From: Anaerolineales bacterium
GTDB lineage: Bacteria; Chloroflexota; Anaerolineae; Anaerolineales; E44-bin32
DNA length: 24,863 nt
Assembly (NCBI GenBank): GCA_023250385.1
Contig: JAHFAU010000008.1
Location: 1-24,863 of the forward strand
Direction: 5' to 3'
Under the pieces are notes generated by a model. It saw only the letters and a list, made by a program, of their open reading frames with translations. It was not told where the DNA came from and ran no database searches. Below are positions 6,488 to 15,385 of this stretch, piece by piece. A program made the position numbers and the translations under genes. Positions within the stretch are counted from its first letter, which is position 1; each line of letters opens with the position of its first letter.

Positions 6488-8521
6488 TCACCGCAGCAGC
6501 AGGTACCCCACCATCAACACCAACCCGACGAAGAATGAGATGGCATAGTTTCGAACGTATCCGGTCTGCAGAGCCCGTAGCCGGAGCGCGGCCCGGCGAA
6601 TGAGCTGACCGAGGGCGTTCCCGGCTCCATCGATGACCCGCAAATCGAATCCAAGCGCCAGCCAGCCGGCGGTCCGGCTGAATCCGCGGGCCAGCAGCGT
6701 GTCGTGGACCCAGTCGTGCAAGAACCGACCGTCGATCCGCTCGGCGAGGATTGCCGAGAGGGTGATGAAGGGTCGCACGATCAGCCGGTCGTAAAGCTCG
6801 TCTACCCACCACTTGCGATGCAAGGCGATCCACAGACCGCCGCCTACCGGCTCAGGCTGCTCCACGGTGAGCGGCCGGCGTCCGTAGGCCCAGGCAGCGG
6901 TGCCGAGCCCCAACAGGGCCAGACCGGTTGAGAGGCCAGCCACCGCAGGGTCGAATTCGGTAAGGTGAGCGTGTTCGAGGCTCCACTGCAAGAACGTGCC
7001 GAGCGGGTGCAGCCCCGGGAAATTGATCAGCCCCCCGCCCAGGGATAACGCTGCCAGCGCAAGCAGCGGAACCCGCATGAGGGGCGGGTTTTCGCGGGCC
7101 TGCGCGGCGGATTCCGAACGCGGCCGGCCGGCGAAGACCATCCAGAGCTGTCGCCCGGTGTAGAAGGCGGTCAGTGCCCCCGCGACGCTGAGCAGCCCGA
7201 ACACCACCGGATGGGTCTGCCAGGCATCGGTCAGGATCTCGTCCTTGGAGAAGAAGCCGGCCAATGGCGGAATGCCGGAAAGGGCCAGCCCACCGATTAG
7301 GTACCCCGCGAAGGTAACCGGCATCCGCGAGCGCAGCCCGCCCATCGTTCGCATGTCATTCGGGTCGAGGTGCTCCTGGCTGTGAGACACAGGGTGCCCG
7401 TTCTCAATGCCTTGGATCACCGATCCGGCGGACAGGAACAGCAAGGCTTTGAAGAAGGCATGGGTCACAAGGTGAAACATTCCGGCGACGTAGGCTCCCA
7501 TTCCCACCGCCGCGATCATGAATCCAAGCTGGCTGATCGTGGAATAGGCCAGCACTCGTTTGATGTCGAACTGCGCCACCGCGATGCTCGCGCCGAAGAG
7601 GGCAGTTAAGGCTCCAACGAGGGCGACTGCCCCCGAGGAGATCGGCGCCAGGTCGAACAAGACCGCATTGCGGGCGATCATGTAGATGCCGGCGGTCACC
7701 ATCGTCGCGGCGTGGATCAGGGCCGAGACCGGCGTCGGTCCGGCCATCGCGTCCGGCAGCCAGACGAACAGCGGCAGCTGGGCAGATTTGCCGGTGGCCC
7801 CTACCAGCAGCGCCAAGGTGATGGCGGTGGCGGCCCCGACCGCCGCCGGCCCCATCGCTTCGGCTTTCAGGAAGACCTGCTCGAAGCGCAGACTGCCAAA
7901 GTGCCAGAAGGCCAAGAACATGGCAATCAAAAAACCCAAGTCTCCAATTCGGTTGACGACAAAAGCCTTCCGGCCAGCCATGGCGTTCCCAATTCCGCCG
8001 GGGCCCTTCTCATACCAGAACCCGATCAAAAGGTACGAGCACAGGCCGACCCCTTCCCATCCGACAAATAGGGTCAAAAAACTGTCGCCGACGACCAGCA
8101 CCATCATCGAGATTACGAACAAACTGAAATACACAAAAAAGCGGCGGTACCGGCTGGGGTCTCCCTGGAAGCGGACATCCGCCCGCATGTAGCCAATGGC
8201 GTAGATATGGATCAGGGTGCTCACTCCAGTCACCATCAGCATCATGGTTACGGAAAGCGAGTCCAGCTTGAAGGCCCACGGGACTTGCAGCGAGCCAATG
8301 CTTATCCATTCCGCCAGCTCGAGAGTCGTCCCCCCCGGCTGCACTTGTAGGGCGAAGAACTGCAGCACCGATACCAGAAAAGCGAAACCGACTGCTGCGC
8401 TAGCCAGCCAGCCGGCAAGCCGCAGACCCAACCGCTGCCCAAGCACAAGATTGGAGAGCAACGCCAGCAGCGGGAAAACGATGACAAGCGGCGCCATCCG
8501 GAATGCCGTTGCAGCGTCCAT
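6488..8521 (-). CDS. nuoL: NADH-quinone oxidoreductase subunit L
   Basis: Distal antiporter-like subunit of complex I, about 677 residues. It has the full antiporter core, then the long C-terminal extension that in known structures carries the lateral helix along the membrane arm. The key Glu lies in LFVGWEGVGLCSYLLIGFWY (near residue 156). The broken-helix region KSAQLPLFVWLPDAMAGPTP and the VKRVLAYSTISQLGFM-like region are intact. Two ATGs compete: 8527 and 8521 (ATG CTG ATG). GAGG at 8528-8531 abuts the first, leaving no spacing, but stands six bases from the second, so I prefer 8521. nuoK ends about 80 bases upstream. Confidence 0.95.
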   Translation of the reverse strand: MDAATAFRMAPLVIVFPLLALLSNLVLGQRLGLRLAGWLASAAVGFAFLVSVLQFFALQVQPGGTTLELAEWISIGSLQVPWAFKLDSLSVTMMLMVTGVSTLIHIYAIGYMRADVRFQGDPSRYRRFFVYFSLFVISMMVLVVGDSFLTLFVGWEGVGLCSYLLIGFWYEKGPGGIGNAMAGRKAFVVNRIGDLGFLIAMFLAFWHFGSLRFEQVFLKAEAMGPAAVGAATAITLALLVGATGKSAQLPLFVWLPDAMAGPTPVSALIHAATMVTAGIYMIARNAVLFDLAPISSGAVALVGALTALFGASIAVAQFDIKRVLAYSTISQLGFMIAAVGMGAYVAGMFHLVTHAFFKALLFLSAGSVIQGIENGHPVSHSQEHLDPNDMRTMGGLRSRMPVTFAGYLIGGLALSGIPPLAGFFSKDEILTDAWQTHPVVFGLLSVAGALTAFYTGRQLWMVFAGRPRSESAAQARENPPLMRVPLLALAALSLGGGLINFPGLHPLGTFLQWSLEHAHLTEFDPAVAGLSTGLALLGLGTAAWAYGRRPLTVEQPEPVGGGLWIALHRKWWVDELYDRLIVRPFITLSAILAERIDGRFLHDWVHDTLLARGFSRTAGWLALGFDLRVIDGAGNALGQLIRRAALRLRALQTGYVRNYAISFFVGLVLMVGYLLLR

Positions 8522-8602
8522 CAGCATCCTCGCAGCTCAGTGCGAGCAGGCCGGTGCATCAGTCGCGGTCCCTCGGTAAGGAAGCCATTGCGAACAGCGA
8601 TC

Positions 8603-8908
8603 CTAGCCCTTCAGGCTGCTGACCTGATCTACATCAATACTGTGGCGGGATCGGAAGATTGAGACGAGCAGCGCCAGCCCAACCGCCACTTCCGCGGCCG
8701 CTACCGCGATGACAAAGAAGACAAACACCTGGCCGCTCAGCGCCAGGCGGGCCCGGGCAAAGGCGATAAAGGCCAGGTTGGCCGCATTCAACATTAGTTC
8801 GACCGACATGAACATGACGATCGCGTTCCGTCGAACGAGCACCCCCAGCACGCCGAGGACGAAGAGCACTCCGGATAGGGCGATCACGTACTCGACTGGA
8901 ACGGTCAT
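8603..8908 (-). CDS. nuoK: NADH-quinone oxidoreductase subunit K
   Basis: Small membrane subunit of complex I with three helices; its membrane glutamates link the proton channels to the quinone site. The 101 residues match the family. The signature MSVELMLNAANLAFIAF holds one conserved Glu, and AVAAAEVAVGLALLV holds the second. ATG 8908 (MTVPVEYVIALSG) gives the standard length and has a weak GAGA-type ribosome binding site. An ATG at 8923 would add five residues with no better site. It lies about 50 bases after nuoJ. Confidence 0.95.
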   Translation of the reverse strand: MTVPVEYVIALSGVLFVLGVLGVLVRRNAIVMFMSVELMLNAANLAFIAFARARLALSGQVFVFFVIAVAAAEVAVGLALLVSIFRSRHSIDVDQVSSLKG

Positions 8909-8960
8909 CGGTGTCTCTCGCATCCCAAGGACAGGATCGGGCGGGCAAAGGAGCTTGCCC

Positions 8961-9473
8961 TCATGTGCGTCGCTCCGCCCGGGAAAGCACGATGGCGCCC
9001 ACCATCGCGGCCAGCAGCAAGAGGGAGGTCACCTCGAATGGAACCAGATACTGCCCGAAGAGCAGCCTGCCGACGCTCGCCGGGCTGCCAAAGTACTCCG
9101 GATTGAAGGTCGGCTCGATTCCGCTCCCCGCCGGTCTGCCAAACAGCACGAACCCAAATTGCAGCACCAGTGCCACGGCCAGTGCAATCGCGGCCGGACC
9201 CTGCCAAGCGAGGCTGGGACGGATCTCGACCCGCTGCGCGCCGAGCAGCATGATGACAAACATGAACAACACCATGATGGCTCCCGCGTACACCGTGATC
9301 TGGACCATCGCGATGAAGGCCGCGTTCATCAGCAGGTAGAGCACGGCCACTGCCATGAAGTTGATGACCAGGAACAGCGCGGAGTAGACCGAGTTGCGGC
9401 TGATTAACATCGCGCCAGCGGAGAAGACTGCCACTCCCGCCAGCCCCAGGAAGAGGGCCAGGTCGGCAGTCAT
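8961..9473 (-). CDS. nuoJ: NADH-quinone oxidoreductase subunit J
   Basis: Membrane subunit of complex I that packs near NuoK, NuoA and NuoN, with five helices. The 170 residues fit the family. The conserved third-helix region AMVQITVYAGAIMVLFMFVIML is clear; its pi-bulge region is important for coupling. The final helix, EVTSLLLLAAMVGAIVLSR, is also typical. ATG 9473 (MTADLALF) is selected because upstream in-frame sequence is polar and overlaps nuoI. The ribosome binding site is not obvious, so an alternative GTG at 9503 cannot be excluded. About 79 bases separate it from nuoI. Confidence 0.93.
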   Translation of the reverse strand: MTADLALFLGLAGVAVFSAGAMLISRNSVYSALFLVINFMAVAVLYLLMNAAFIAMVQITVYAGAIMVLFMFVIMLLGAQRVEIRPSLAWQGPAAIALAVALVLQFGFVLFGRPAGSGIEPTFNPEYFGSPASVGRLLFGQYLVPFEVTSLLLLAAMVGAIVLSRAERRT

Positions 9474-9552
9474 GGGCGCCCGATCCGTTGGCAAGCTGCC
9501 CACCCGGAGCCGAAACTTCGCGGCCGCTGTGGTGCGGGGCGATCGAAACCGC

Positions 9553-10056
9553 TCAATCGGGATCCTGCATGTCTGGGATAGACCGATCGTAGGCGCCGGG
9601 GGCAACCCGCTGGGGGGTCGGATTACCTCCGGGTGGGACCGCTACCAAGAGCATCTCCCGAGTGTAGATCGCCTGCCGGCGATCGGTGAACGACAATTCG
9701 TAGTTGTGTTCCAGGACGATTGCTTCGGTAGGGCAGGCGTCCTCGCAGTAGCCGCAGAAGATGCAACGCAGCATATTGATCTCATAGGTGCTGGCGTAGC
9801 GCTCGCCAGGCGAGTAGCGCGCTTCGTCGGTATTCTCGGCCGACTCGACGAAGATGGCGTCGGCCGGGCAGGCCGCCGCACACAGCGAACAGCCAATACA
9901 TTTCTCCAAGCCGTCGTCGTAGCGCTTCAACTCGTGGCGGCCTTTGAAGCGCTGGCGGACCGGGCGTTTGACCTCCGGATACTGGTAGGTCACCGGCCGT
10001 TCGAAGAGCATGCCAAGAGTCGTCCACATGCCGCGCAGGATCTGAAACGGATTCAT
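9553..10056 (-). CDS. nuoI: NADH-quinone oxidoreductase subunit I (2x[4Fe-4S])
   Basis: Peripheral-arm subunit carrying clusters N6a and N6b, which pass electrons to cluster N2 in NuoB. The 167 residues hold two ferredoxin motifs: Cys53, 56, 59 with Cys63, and Cys98, 101, 104 with Cys108, each followed by the usual proline. The C-terminal tail is Pro-rich. Two starts are possible. ATG 10065 overlaps the nuoH stop as ATGA. ATG 10056 has AGGA eight bases upstream and starts MNPFQILRG, and I prefer it. Either way it is coupled to nuoH. Confidence 0.95.
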   Translation of the reverse strand: MNPFQILRGMWTTLGMLFERPVTYQYPEVKRPVRQRFKGRHELKRYDDGLEKCIGCSLCAAACPADAIFVESAENTDEARYSPGERYASTYEINMLRCIFCGYCEDACPTEAIVLEHNYELSFTDRRQAIYTREMLLVAVPPGGNPTPQRVAPGAYDRSIPDMQDPD

Positions 10057-10061
10057 CCCGA

Positions 10062-11060
10062 TCATCCTAACGCCACAATCAGGCTGCCGGTCACCAACAC
10101 ATTCAGCAGCCCGAGCGGCAACAACACCTTCCAGCCAAACGCCATCAATCGGTCGTAACGCAGCCGGGGCAAGGTTGCCCGCAGCCAGATCATGAGGAAG
10201 AGCATTCCCAGCACCTTGGCGATGAGATACAGCGGCCCCAGGATGGGCAGCCGCTCGACGAACGGGCCCCAATAGCCTCCCAGGAAGAGGGTGGCGGCGA
10301 TGAAACTCACCGCGATCATCTTGCCGTACTCGGCCATGAAGAACAGCGCGAATTTCATCCCAGAGTATTCGGTATGGTAGCCGGCGGTCAGTTCCTGCTC
10401 CGCCTCCGGCATGTCGAAGGGAGCCCGATTGAGCTCGGCAATCGAGGCAACCAGAAAAATCAGGAATCCGATCGGCTGCAAGAACACGTACCAGATCCCG
10501 CGTTGGGCCCGTACGATTTCGGCCATGTTTAACGAGTTGGCCAGCAGGATCGGACCGATGAATGCCAGCCCAAGCGCCAGCTCGTAGCTGACCATCTGGG
10601 CGGAAGAGCGAATGCCGCCGAGCAGCGCATACTTGCTGTTGGACGCCCAGCCGGCGATCACGATTCCGTAAACGGCAATTGAGGCGATCGCCAGGATATA
10701 AAGCGCTCCGACGTTGAGTTCCGGGGCCAGACCCTGGCTCACCCGCCGCCCGAGGATGGTCAGATCCGGGCCAAAGGGGATCACCGCCATCAGCAGCACG
10801 ACCGGCACGACCGTGATCACCGGGGCCAGCACGAACAACAGCTTGTCCGCCTGGTCGGGGATCAGCTCCTCCTTGAAAAGGAGCTTGATCCCGTCGGCGA
10901 TCGGCTGCAGCAATCCTAGCGGTCCGGCTCGGTTTGGGCCGATCCGGGTCTGAAAGCGTGCCATGACGCGGCGCTCGAAGAGGGTCAGGTAGGCGAAACC
11001 ACCGAGCACGATCGTGATTATCCCAACCGATTCAAGCGTCCACTCCAACAGATCGATCAC
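10062..11060 (-). CDS. nuoH: NADH-quinone oxidoreductase subunit H
   Basis: Membrane subunit that forms the quinone chamber and joins the peripheral arm to the pumping arm. The 332 residues and about eight helices fit the family. Signatures are FQTRIGPNRAGPLGLLQP near residues 36-53, GWASNSKYALLGGIRSSAQ near the middle, and AELNRAPFDMPEAEQEL in the acidic loop facing the quinone site. The start is GTG 11060, which overlaps the nuoG stop by four bases (GTGA), so translation is coupled. The stop overlaps the first candidate start of nuoI. Confidence 0.96.
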   Translation of the reverse strand: MIDLLEWTLESVGIITIVLGGFAYLTLFERRVMARFQTRIGPNRAGPLGLLQPIADGIKLLFKEELIPDQADKLLFVLAPVITVVPVVLLMAVIPFGPDLTILGRRVSQGLAPELNVGALYILAIASIAVYGIVIAGWASNSKYALLGGIRSSAQMVSYELALGLAFIGPILLANSLNMAEIVRAQRGIWYVFLQPIGFLIFLVASIAELNRAPFDMPEAEQELTAGYHTEYSGMKFALFFMAEYGKMIAVSFIAATLFLGGYWGPFVERLPILGPLYLIAKVLGMLFLMIWLRATLPRLRYDRLMAFGWKVLLPLGLLNVLVTGSLIVALG

Positions 11061-13561
11061 GAGCTTGACGGCCTCACCCGAACTTCGATGGGTTGGCGCA
11101 GCGGCAGCCCTGTGCTTCTCGGCACGAGACCTGCCCCCCGCGGTGTAGTCTCTTCAATCGACAATTCGACCGTGGTGCCCTGGCCATCCCACGAAATCTC
11201 AGCTCGGGAGGCACCCAGCAGCCCAAGCCGTCTGGCATCCTCCGGATGGATGGCAAGCTTCAGCTCGGCCAGACGCCGCCCCAGGAGCTGGGAGGCCAAG
11301 ACCGTCACTCCGCGGTCATAGAGCCTGCTGATCGGGACCAGGAGCAGATCCCCGCTCGGCTCGCGTGCGGCCGTAGCCGTCCACTCCGGAAGTTCCCCGC
11401 CGGGCCGAGGAGCCAGCTGCACGCCCAGCCCCTGCCGGTTATCGTAGGCAGTCCCGCCGTAGTACAGATCCAGCCCGCCGACCTCCGGCCACTGCCGCTC
11501 CGTGGCAGCAAGGTCGGCATAAGTCAGCCCGGCGTAGTCTGCGATCTGGCCGGCGATCCGGGTAAAGACTTGCCCTGCGCCTCTTCCCTCCAGCTCGAGA
11601 CCCAATCGGCCTCCCAGCTCGGCGATGATCTTCCAGTCCGGACGACTCTCTGGCGGTTCCGGCAGGGCGGGGTACAGTCGCTGAACCCTCCGTTCGCCAG
11701 ACGTGAAAGTGCCCTCTCGCTCCACGAAGGACTGCGCCGGCAAGACAACCTCCGCCAGCTGGGCCGTGGCACTCAAGAACAGATCCTGGACCACCAACCC
11801 TCGCAAGCCCGTCAAGAGCTGCCCGATGGCCGGATCATCACCCACCGGGTCCGCAGCCACAATGTAGGCAGCCGCACTTTGCTCAATCCTGCCCGACAGG
11901 CCGGCTGCCGACGGCCGCAGGCCCATGTCCCAGGCTCCTTGAGTATTTGCGCGCGGCCAAACCGCGATCAATCCGTTGTTGGGACGGCCCTGGTGGTCGT
12001 TGGCGCTCAACAATTGGGCGCATACCCGGGCCAGGGCCTCGGACCCGCGGTAGTCCAATCCCTCGTTCCCGTACAGGACGATCACATTCCTGGCGCTGCC
12101 AAGCGCCTTGCCTGCAGCGGCGGTCTGCCGATCCGGACCGGAGCTCTGCAGCTTGGCGTCGCCTGTCCGCGCTCCCAGCAACCCGAGCCCGGCTTGCACG
12201 GCATCGCCCGGGGCGTAACGCAGCAGGTGGGTTGAGAAGGAATCCAGCCGGGTCGGGCGGGCGTTGGCGACAACCAACTCGGCCCCCCGCTCGGCGGCCT
12301 GCTTGATCCTCAGCCACCAGATAGGGGCCTCCTCATGGAGGTCGCTGGCAATCACCAGGATTGCGTCCCCCTTCCCCAGCGTGCCGAGATTGGTCCCCGG
12401 GTACACCCCAAACTGCCGCACCAGGTCCCCGCCGGCCATCCAGTCGTCCAACACCGGCATGCCCCCCAGCCCTTCAACGAAACCACGGAAGTTGAACAGA
12501 TCCTCATTCGTCAGACGGCCGCCTGCCAGGCCCAGCAATCCCGCTCCCGCCTCGCCCAGCCGGTCGGCCGCGCGCTCAAGCGCCTCTTCCCATGACGCCT
12601 CAACCAACCGCCCGTCTTGCCTGACAAGCGGCTTGGACAGCCGGTCGGCACTGTGGGCGTAGTGATGGGCAAAGCGTCCCTTGTCGCAGATCCAGATCTC
12701 GTTGACCCGCTCGTTCTGCCTCGGCATCACCCGCTTGATGGTCTCGCGTCCGTCCGTGCCGGCCGCCCGGCGGGTGTTCAGGGTCAGATTGCATCCGACC
12801 GGACAGTGCGGGCAGATGGAGGCGGCGGCGTTGAGCTCCCAGGGCCGGGCGCCGAAGCGGAAGTCGGCGGTAGTCAGTGCCCCCACCGGACAAATGTCGG
12901 TCGAGTTGCCGGAGAAGTAGGAATCGAAGCCCGGATCCGAGAAGGTCACGATCTCAAGCCGCCGGCCGCGCTGGGAAAGACCGATGACCGGATCACCCGC
13001 CACCTCGTCCTGGAAGCGGGTGCAGCGGGCACATTGGATGCAGCGTTCTCGATCAAGGTAGATCAGCTCGCCGAGCGGCAGGCGCTTGGCCAGATGGAGC
13101 TTCTCATCGAACAGGAAGCGACTGAGGCCGGGTCCGTGTTCCATGGTGAGGTTTTGCAGCGGGCATTCCCCACCCTTATCGCAGATCGGACAATCCAATG
13201 GATGGGAGGTCAGCAGATACTCGACGATCGCCCTCCGACCGTCAACTGCCTTCCCGCTGAAAACCCGGACCTGCCAGCCTTCGCCCACCTGGGTCGTGCA
13301 GGCGGTTTCGAGGTTAGCCCCGAACTGGATGACCGGTTCTCCCCGCTCGTTGCGGACCGGTTGTCCGGTGGCCCGGTCCCGGGCGGGGCGGCCGATCTCC
13401 ACGAGACACATGCGGCACATGCCGACCGGCTTCAGCTTCGGGTGATAACAGAACACCGGGATATCTATGCCAATCCGTTTTGCAGCGTCGACCAGCAGCG
13501 TCCCGGGCGAGGAGCTGATCTCCCTACCCTCGATCGTGAGCCGGACCCCGTCGGTGCTCAT
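11057..13561 (-). CDS. nuoG: NADH-quinone oxidoreductase subunit G
   Basis: Large peripheral-arm subunit (834 residues). It has an N-terminal [2Fe-2S] domain with Cys38, 49, 52 and 88 (N1b). Next come a His-ligated cluster with His120, Cys124, 127 and 133 (N5) and a ferredoxin-like site with Cys174, 177, 180 and Cys224 (N4). A molybdopterin-oxidoreductase-like domain follows, whose entry motif Cys250, 253, 257 and Cys292 matches the extra N7 cluster found only in some bacteria. A spacer of about 25 residues (56-80) before Cys88 resembles that of Thermus Nqo3. ATG 13561 is preceded by AGGGTGG. The C-terminal half aligns with the MopB fold but is not expected to bind molybdenum in complex I. 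The gene ends overlapping nuoH. Confidence 0.96.
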   Translation of the reverse strand: MSTDGVRLTIEGREISSSPGTLLVDAAKRIGIDIPVFCYHPKLKPVGMCRMCLVEIGRPARDRATGQPVRNERGEPVIQFGANLETACTTQVGEGWQVRVFSGKAVDGRRAIVEYLLTSHPLDCPICDKGGECPLQNLTMEHGPGLSRFLFDEKLHLAKRLPLGELIYLDRERCIQCARCTRFQDEVAGDPVIGLSQRGRRLEIVTFSDPGFDSYFSGNSTDICPVGALTTADFRFGARPWELNAAASICPHCPVGCNLTLNTRRAAGTDGRETIKRVMPRQNERVNEIWICDKGRFAHHYAHSADRLSKPLVRQDGRLVEASWEEALERAADRLGEAGAGLLGLAGGRLTNEDLFNFRGFVEGLGGMPVLDDWMAGGDLVRQFGVYPGTNLGTLGKGDAILVIASDLHEEAPIWWLRIKQAAERGAELVVANARPTRLDSFSTHLLRYAPGDAVQAGLGLLGARTGDAKLQSSGPDRQTAAAGKALGSARNVIVLYGNEGLDYRGSEALARVCAQLLSANDHQGRPNNGLIAVWPRANTQGAWDMGLRPSAAGLSGRIEQSAAAYIVAADPVGDDPAIGQLLTGLRGLVVQDLFLSATAQLAEVVLPAQSFVEREGTFTSGERRVQRLYPALPEPPESRPDWKIIAELGGRLGLELEGRGAGQVFTRIAGQIADYAGLTYADLAATERQWPEVGGLDLYYGGTAYDNRQGLGVQLAPRPGGELPEWTATAAREPSGDLLLVPISRLYDRGVTVLASQLLGRRLAELKLAIHPEDARRLGLLGASRAEISWDGQGTTVELSIEETTPRGAGLVPRSTGLPLRQPIEVRVRPSSS

Positions 13562-13580
13562 GGAGCCACCCTGCAGCGAC

Positions 13581-13641
13581 CGCGGTGAACGATAGCCGGG
13601 CTGAAACGGCTCTGCCTCCGGTTCACTGCCCGTTCACCGCG
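13581..13641 (-). other. nested inverted repeat at the nuoF-nuoG junction
   Basis: CGCGGTGAAC at 13581-13590 and its exact complement GTTCACCGCG at 13632-13641 form a 10-bp stem around 41 bases. Within the loop, AGCCG at 13594-13598 and CGGCT at 13607-13611 form a second small stem. A near-copy, GTTCACTGC, lies at 13621-13629, 11 bases before the GTTCACCGC copy. The structure spans the last codons and stop of nuoF and the leader of nuoG. It could stabilise or slow the transcript or set the F:G ratio; that is inference. Confidence 0.4.
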
Positions 13642-14879
13642 TGGACTTTAAAGTCGGTCCCAAATCGTTCAATCCCGGAAGTCACGGCGAGCGCCGCGAA
13701 ATCCCCCAGGGCACACAGGCATTTGCCCCGGATCCCGGTCCCGACGCTATGCAGCAGTTCAATATCCTCCGCCCGTGCTGCGCCGGTCATCAGGCGGCCG
13801 AGGATGTGCTTCATCCAGTAGGTACCTTCTCGACAGGGGGTGCATTTACCGCAAGACTCGTGCTCAAAGAAATCGGTAATCTTGGCCTCGGCCCAGGCAA
13901 TGTTCACCGTCTCGTCGAGCACAATGATCGAGGCCGAACCCAGCGCCGATCCCAGCGCCGCTACTGACTCGTAGTCCATCCCGCTATCGAGCACGTCGTC
14001 TGCGGCGGGCAGGATCGGAGCAGAGGCCCCGGCCGGCAAGATGGCTTTGATCTTCTTGTCGCCAAGAATCCCGCCGCCGTGCTCGAAGATCAGCTCCCGG
14101 AAAGTTGTCCCAAGCGGCAGCTCCACGTTCGCCGGCCGCTTCACGTGGCCGGAAAGCGAGAACACCTTGGTTCCTGGGCTCTGCTTGGTCCCCACCGAGC
14201 GATACCAGTCCACCCCTCTTTCGAGAATCAGCGGCAGATTGGCCAGGGTCTCAACGTTGTTCACGACCGTCGGCTTGCCGTACAGACCTTCGGCGGCCGG
14301 GAATGGAGGGCGGAGCCGCGGTTGGCCGAGCTTTCCTTCCAAGGATTCAAGGAGCGCAGTCTCCTCGCCGCAAATGTAGGCCCCCGCTCCGAGATGGGTG
14401 TAAATTCGCAGCGAGTAGTCGGTCCCAAAGAGGCCATCCCCCAGCAGCCCGGCCCCTTCCAACTCAGCAATCTTCCGATCCAGCTCGCTGGTCAGATCCC
14501 AAAACTCCCCCCGGCAGTAGACATAGGCCACATTCGCCTGGGCGGCGTGGGCGCAGATCGCGACCCCTTCCAGGAACTGGAAGGGATTGCGCTCTATGAT
14601 CTCCCGATCCTTAAAGGTCCCCGGTTCTGATTCGTCGGCATTGGCAACGACGTAGCGCGGGAACACACCCGGGGTCAGAAAGCTCCACTTGACTCCGGTC
14701 GGAAAGCCGGCGCCGCCTCGGCCCCGCAGCCCAGAATCCTTGACGAGCTGGATGACCGCTTCCGGAGACCGGGAACGGACCGCCCGCTCAAACGCCTGGT
14801 AGCCGCCGTGTTGCCGGTAGACGGTCAGGCGGTCGAATTCGGGCAGGACCCGGTGGCGAAGGACGATAGGCTCAGTCAC
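13623..14879 (-). CDS. nuoF: NADH-quinone oxidoreductase subunit F (NADH and FMN binding)
   Basis: The NADH dehydrogenase subunit of complex I: it binds NADH and FMN and passes electrons to cluster N3. The 418 residues include the Gly-rich motif GLRGRGGAGFPTGVKW (50-65), the NADH-binding ICGEETALLESLEGK region and the motif KPTVVNNVETLANLP. The cluster ligands are Cys343, 346 and 349 with Cys389 (CALGDFA; Cys387 is a neighbour). GTG 14879 is chosen because MTEPIVLRHRVL is the usual N-terminus. It overlaps the nuoE stop by eight bases, so it is translationally coupled. Longer upstream codons are Arg/Ser-rich shadow sequence of nuoE. Confidence 0.95.
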   Translation of the reverse strand: MTEPIVLRHRVLPEFDRLTVYRQHGGYQAFERAVRSRSPEAVIQLVKDSGLRGRGGAGFPTGVKWSFLTPGVFPRYVVANADESEPGTFKDREIIERNPFQFLEGVAICAHAAQANVAYVYCRGEFWDLTSELDRKIAELEGAGLLGDGLFGTDYSLRIYTHLGAGAYICGEETALLESLEGKLGQPRLRPPFPAAEGLYGKPTVVNNVETLANLPLILERGVDWYRSVGTKQSPGTKVFSLSGHVKRPANVELPLGTTFRELIFEHGGGILGDKKIKAILPAGASAPILPAADDVLDSGMDYESVAALGSALGSASIIVLDETVNIAWAEAKITDFFEHESCGKCTPCREGTYWMKHILGRLMTGAARAEDIELLHSVGTGIRGKCLCALGDFAALAVTSGIERFGTDFKVHAVNGQ

Positions 14880-15378
14880 TTCCGGCTCGGCCTCGGAGTT
14901 CCTCAACAACCGCCAGTGCGGTTTCCAGGGTCTGATTCTCGTAGTAGTGGATCCCCCCCGGCTCCTGGAGCTGGAAGACCGGCGCCCGGTCGCAGGCCGC
15001 CAGGCACTTGACCTCTTCGACCGCGATCTGGCCGTCCGTGTCCGGCTCACCCTGGGAGACATTGAGCTCCTGGCGCAGTTCTCGGGCGAACTCCTCCGCT
15101 CCGCGCAACGCGCAGGGGAGGTCGGTGCAGACTTGCAGCCGGTAAGTGGGTCCCGGCCGATCGTGAAAGAGGGTATAGAAGCCGATCAGCGAACCGACCT
15201 CGGTCGGCTCGAGCTGCAACAGGGCGGCCACCTCGGCTATCGCCTGCCGATCGAGGTGTCCGTATTCCCTTTGGGCAACAAAGAGCAGCGGCATGACCGC
15301 CGAACGCTTGTGCTCCGGCGGGTATTTGGCCAGGATGGATTGAATCTCGGCTCGATACTTCTCCGCCAGCGCCGCCAT
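14872..15378 (-). CDS. nuoE: NADH-quinone oxidoreductase subunit E ([2Fe-2S])
   Basis: Thioredoxin-like [2Fe-2S] subunit (cluster N1a) that forms the NADH-oxidising module with NuoF. The 168 residues have an N-terminal helical bundle and the cluster ligands Cys84, Cys89, Cys125 and Cys129. The second pair sits in KCLAACDRAPVFQL, where most homologues have CLGACGxAP, a mild variation around an intact ligand set. ATG 15378 lies seven bases after the nuoD stop and gives the standard N-terminus (MAALAEKYRAEI). No strong ribosome binding site is visible. Confidence 0.95.
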   Translation of the reverse strand: MAALAEKYRAEIQSILAKYPPEHKRSAVMPLLFVAQREYGHLDRQAIAEVAALLQLEPTEVGSLIGFYTLFHDRPGPTYRLQVCTDLPCALRGAEEFARELRQELNVSQGEPDTDGQIAVEEVKCLAACDRAPVFQLQEPGGIHYYENQTLETALAVVEELRGRAGSD

Positions 15379-15385
15379 CCGAGTT

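Noticed and set aside
11093..12235. Long open frame on the + strand opposite the C-terminal half of nuoG
   Set aside because: Same reason: high GC gives long antisense frames, and the protein is Arg/Pro/Gln-rich without family features.
12617..13588. Long open frame on the + strand opposite nuoG (about 323 codons)
   Set aside because: nuoG is certain on the - strand from its iron-sulfur motifs; the opposite frame has no motif and is a coding shadow.
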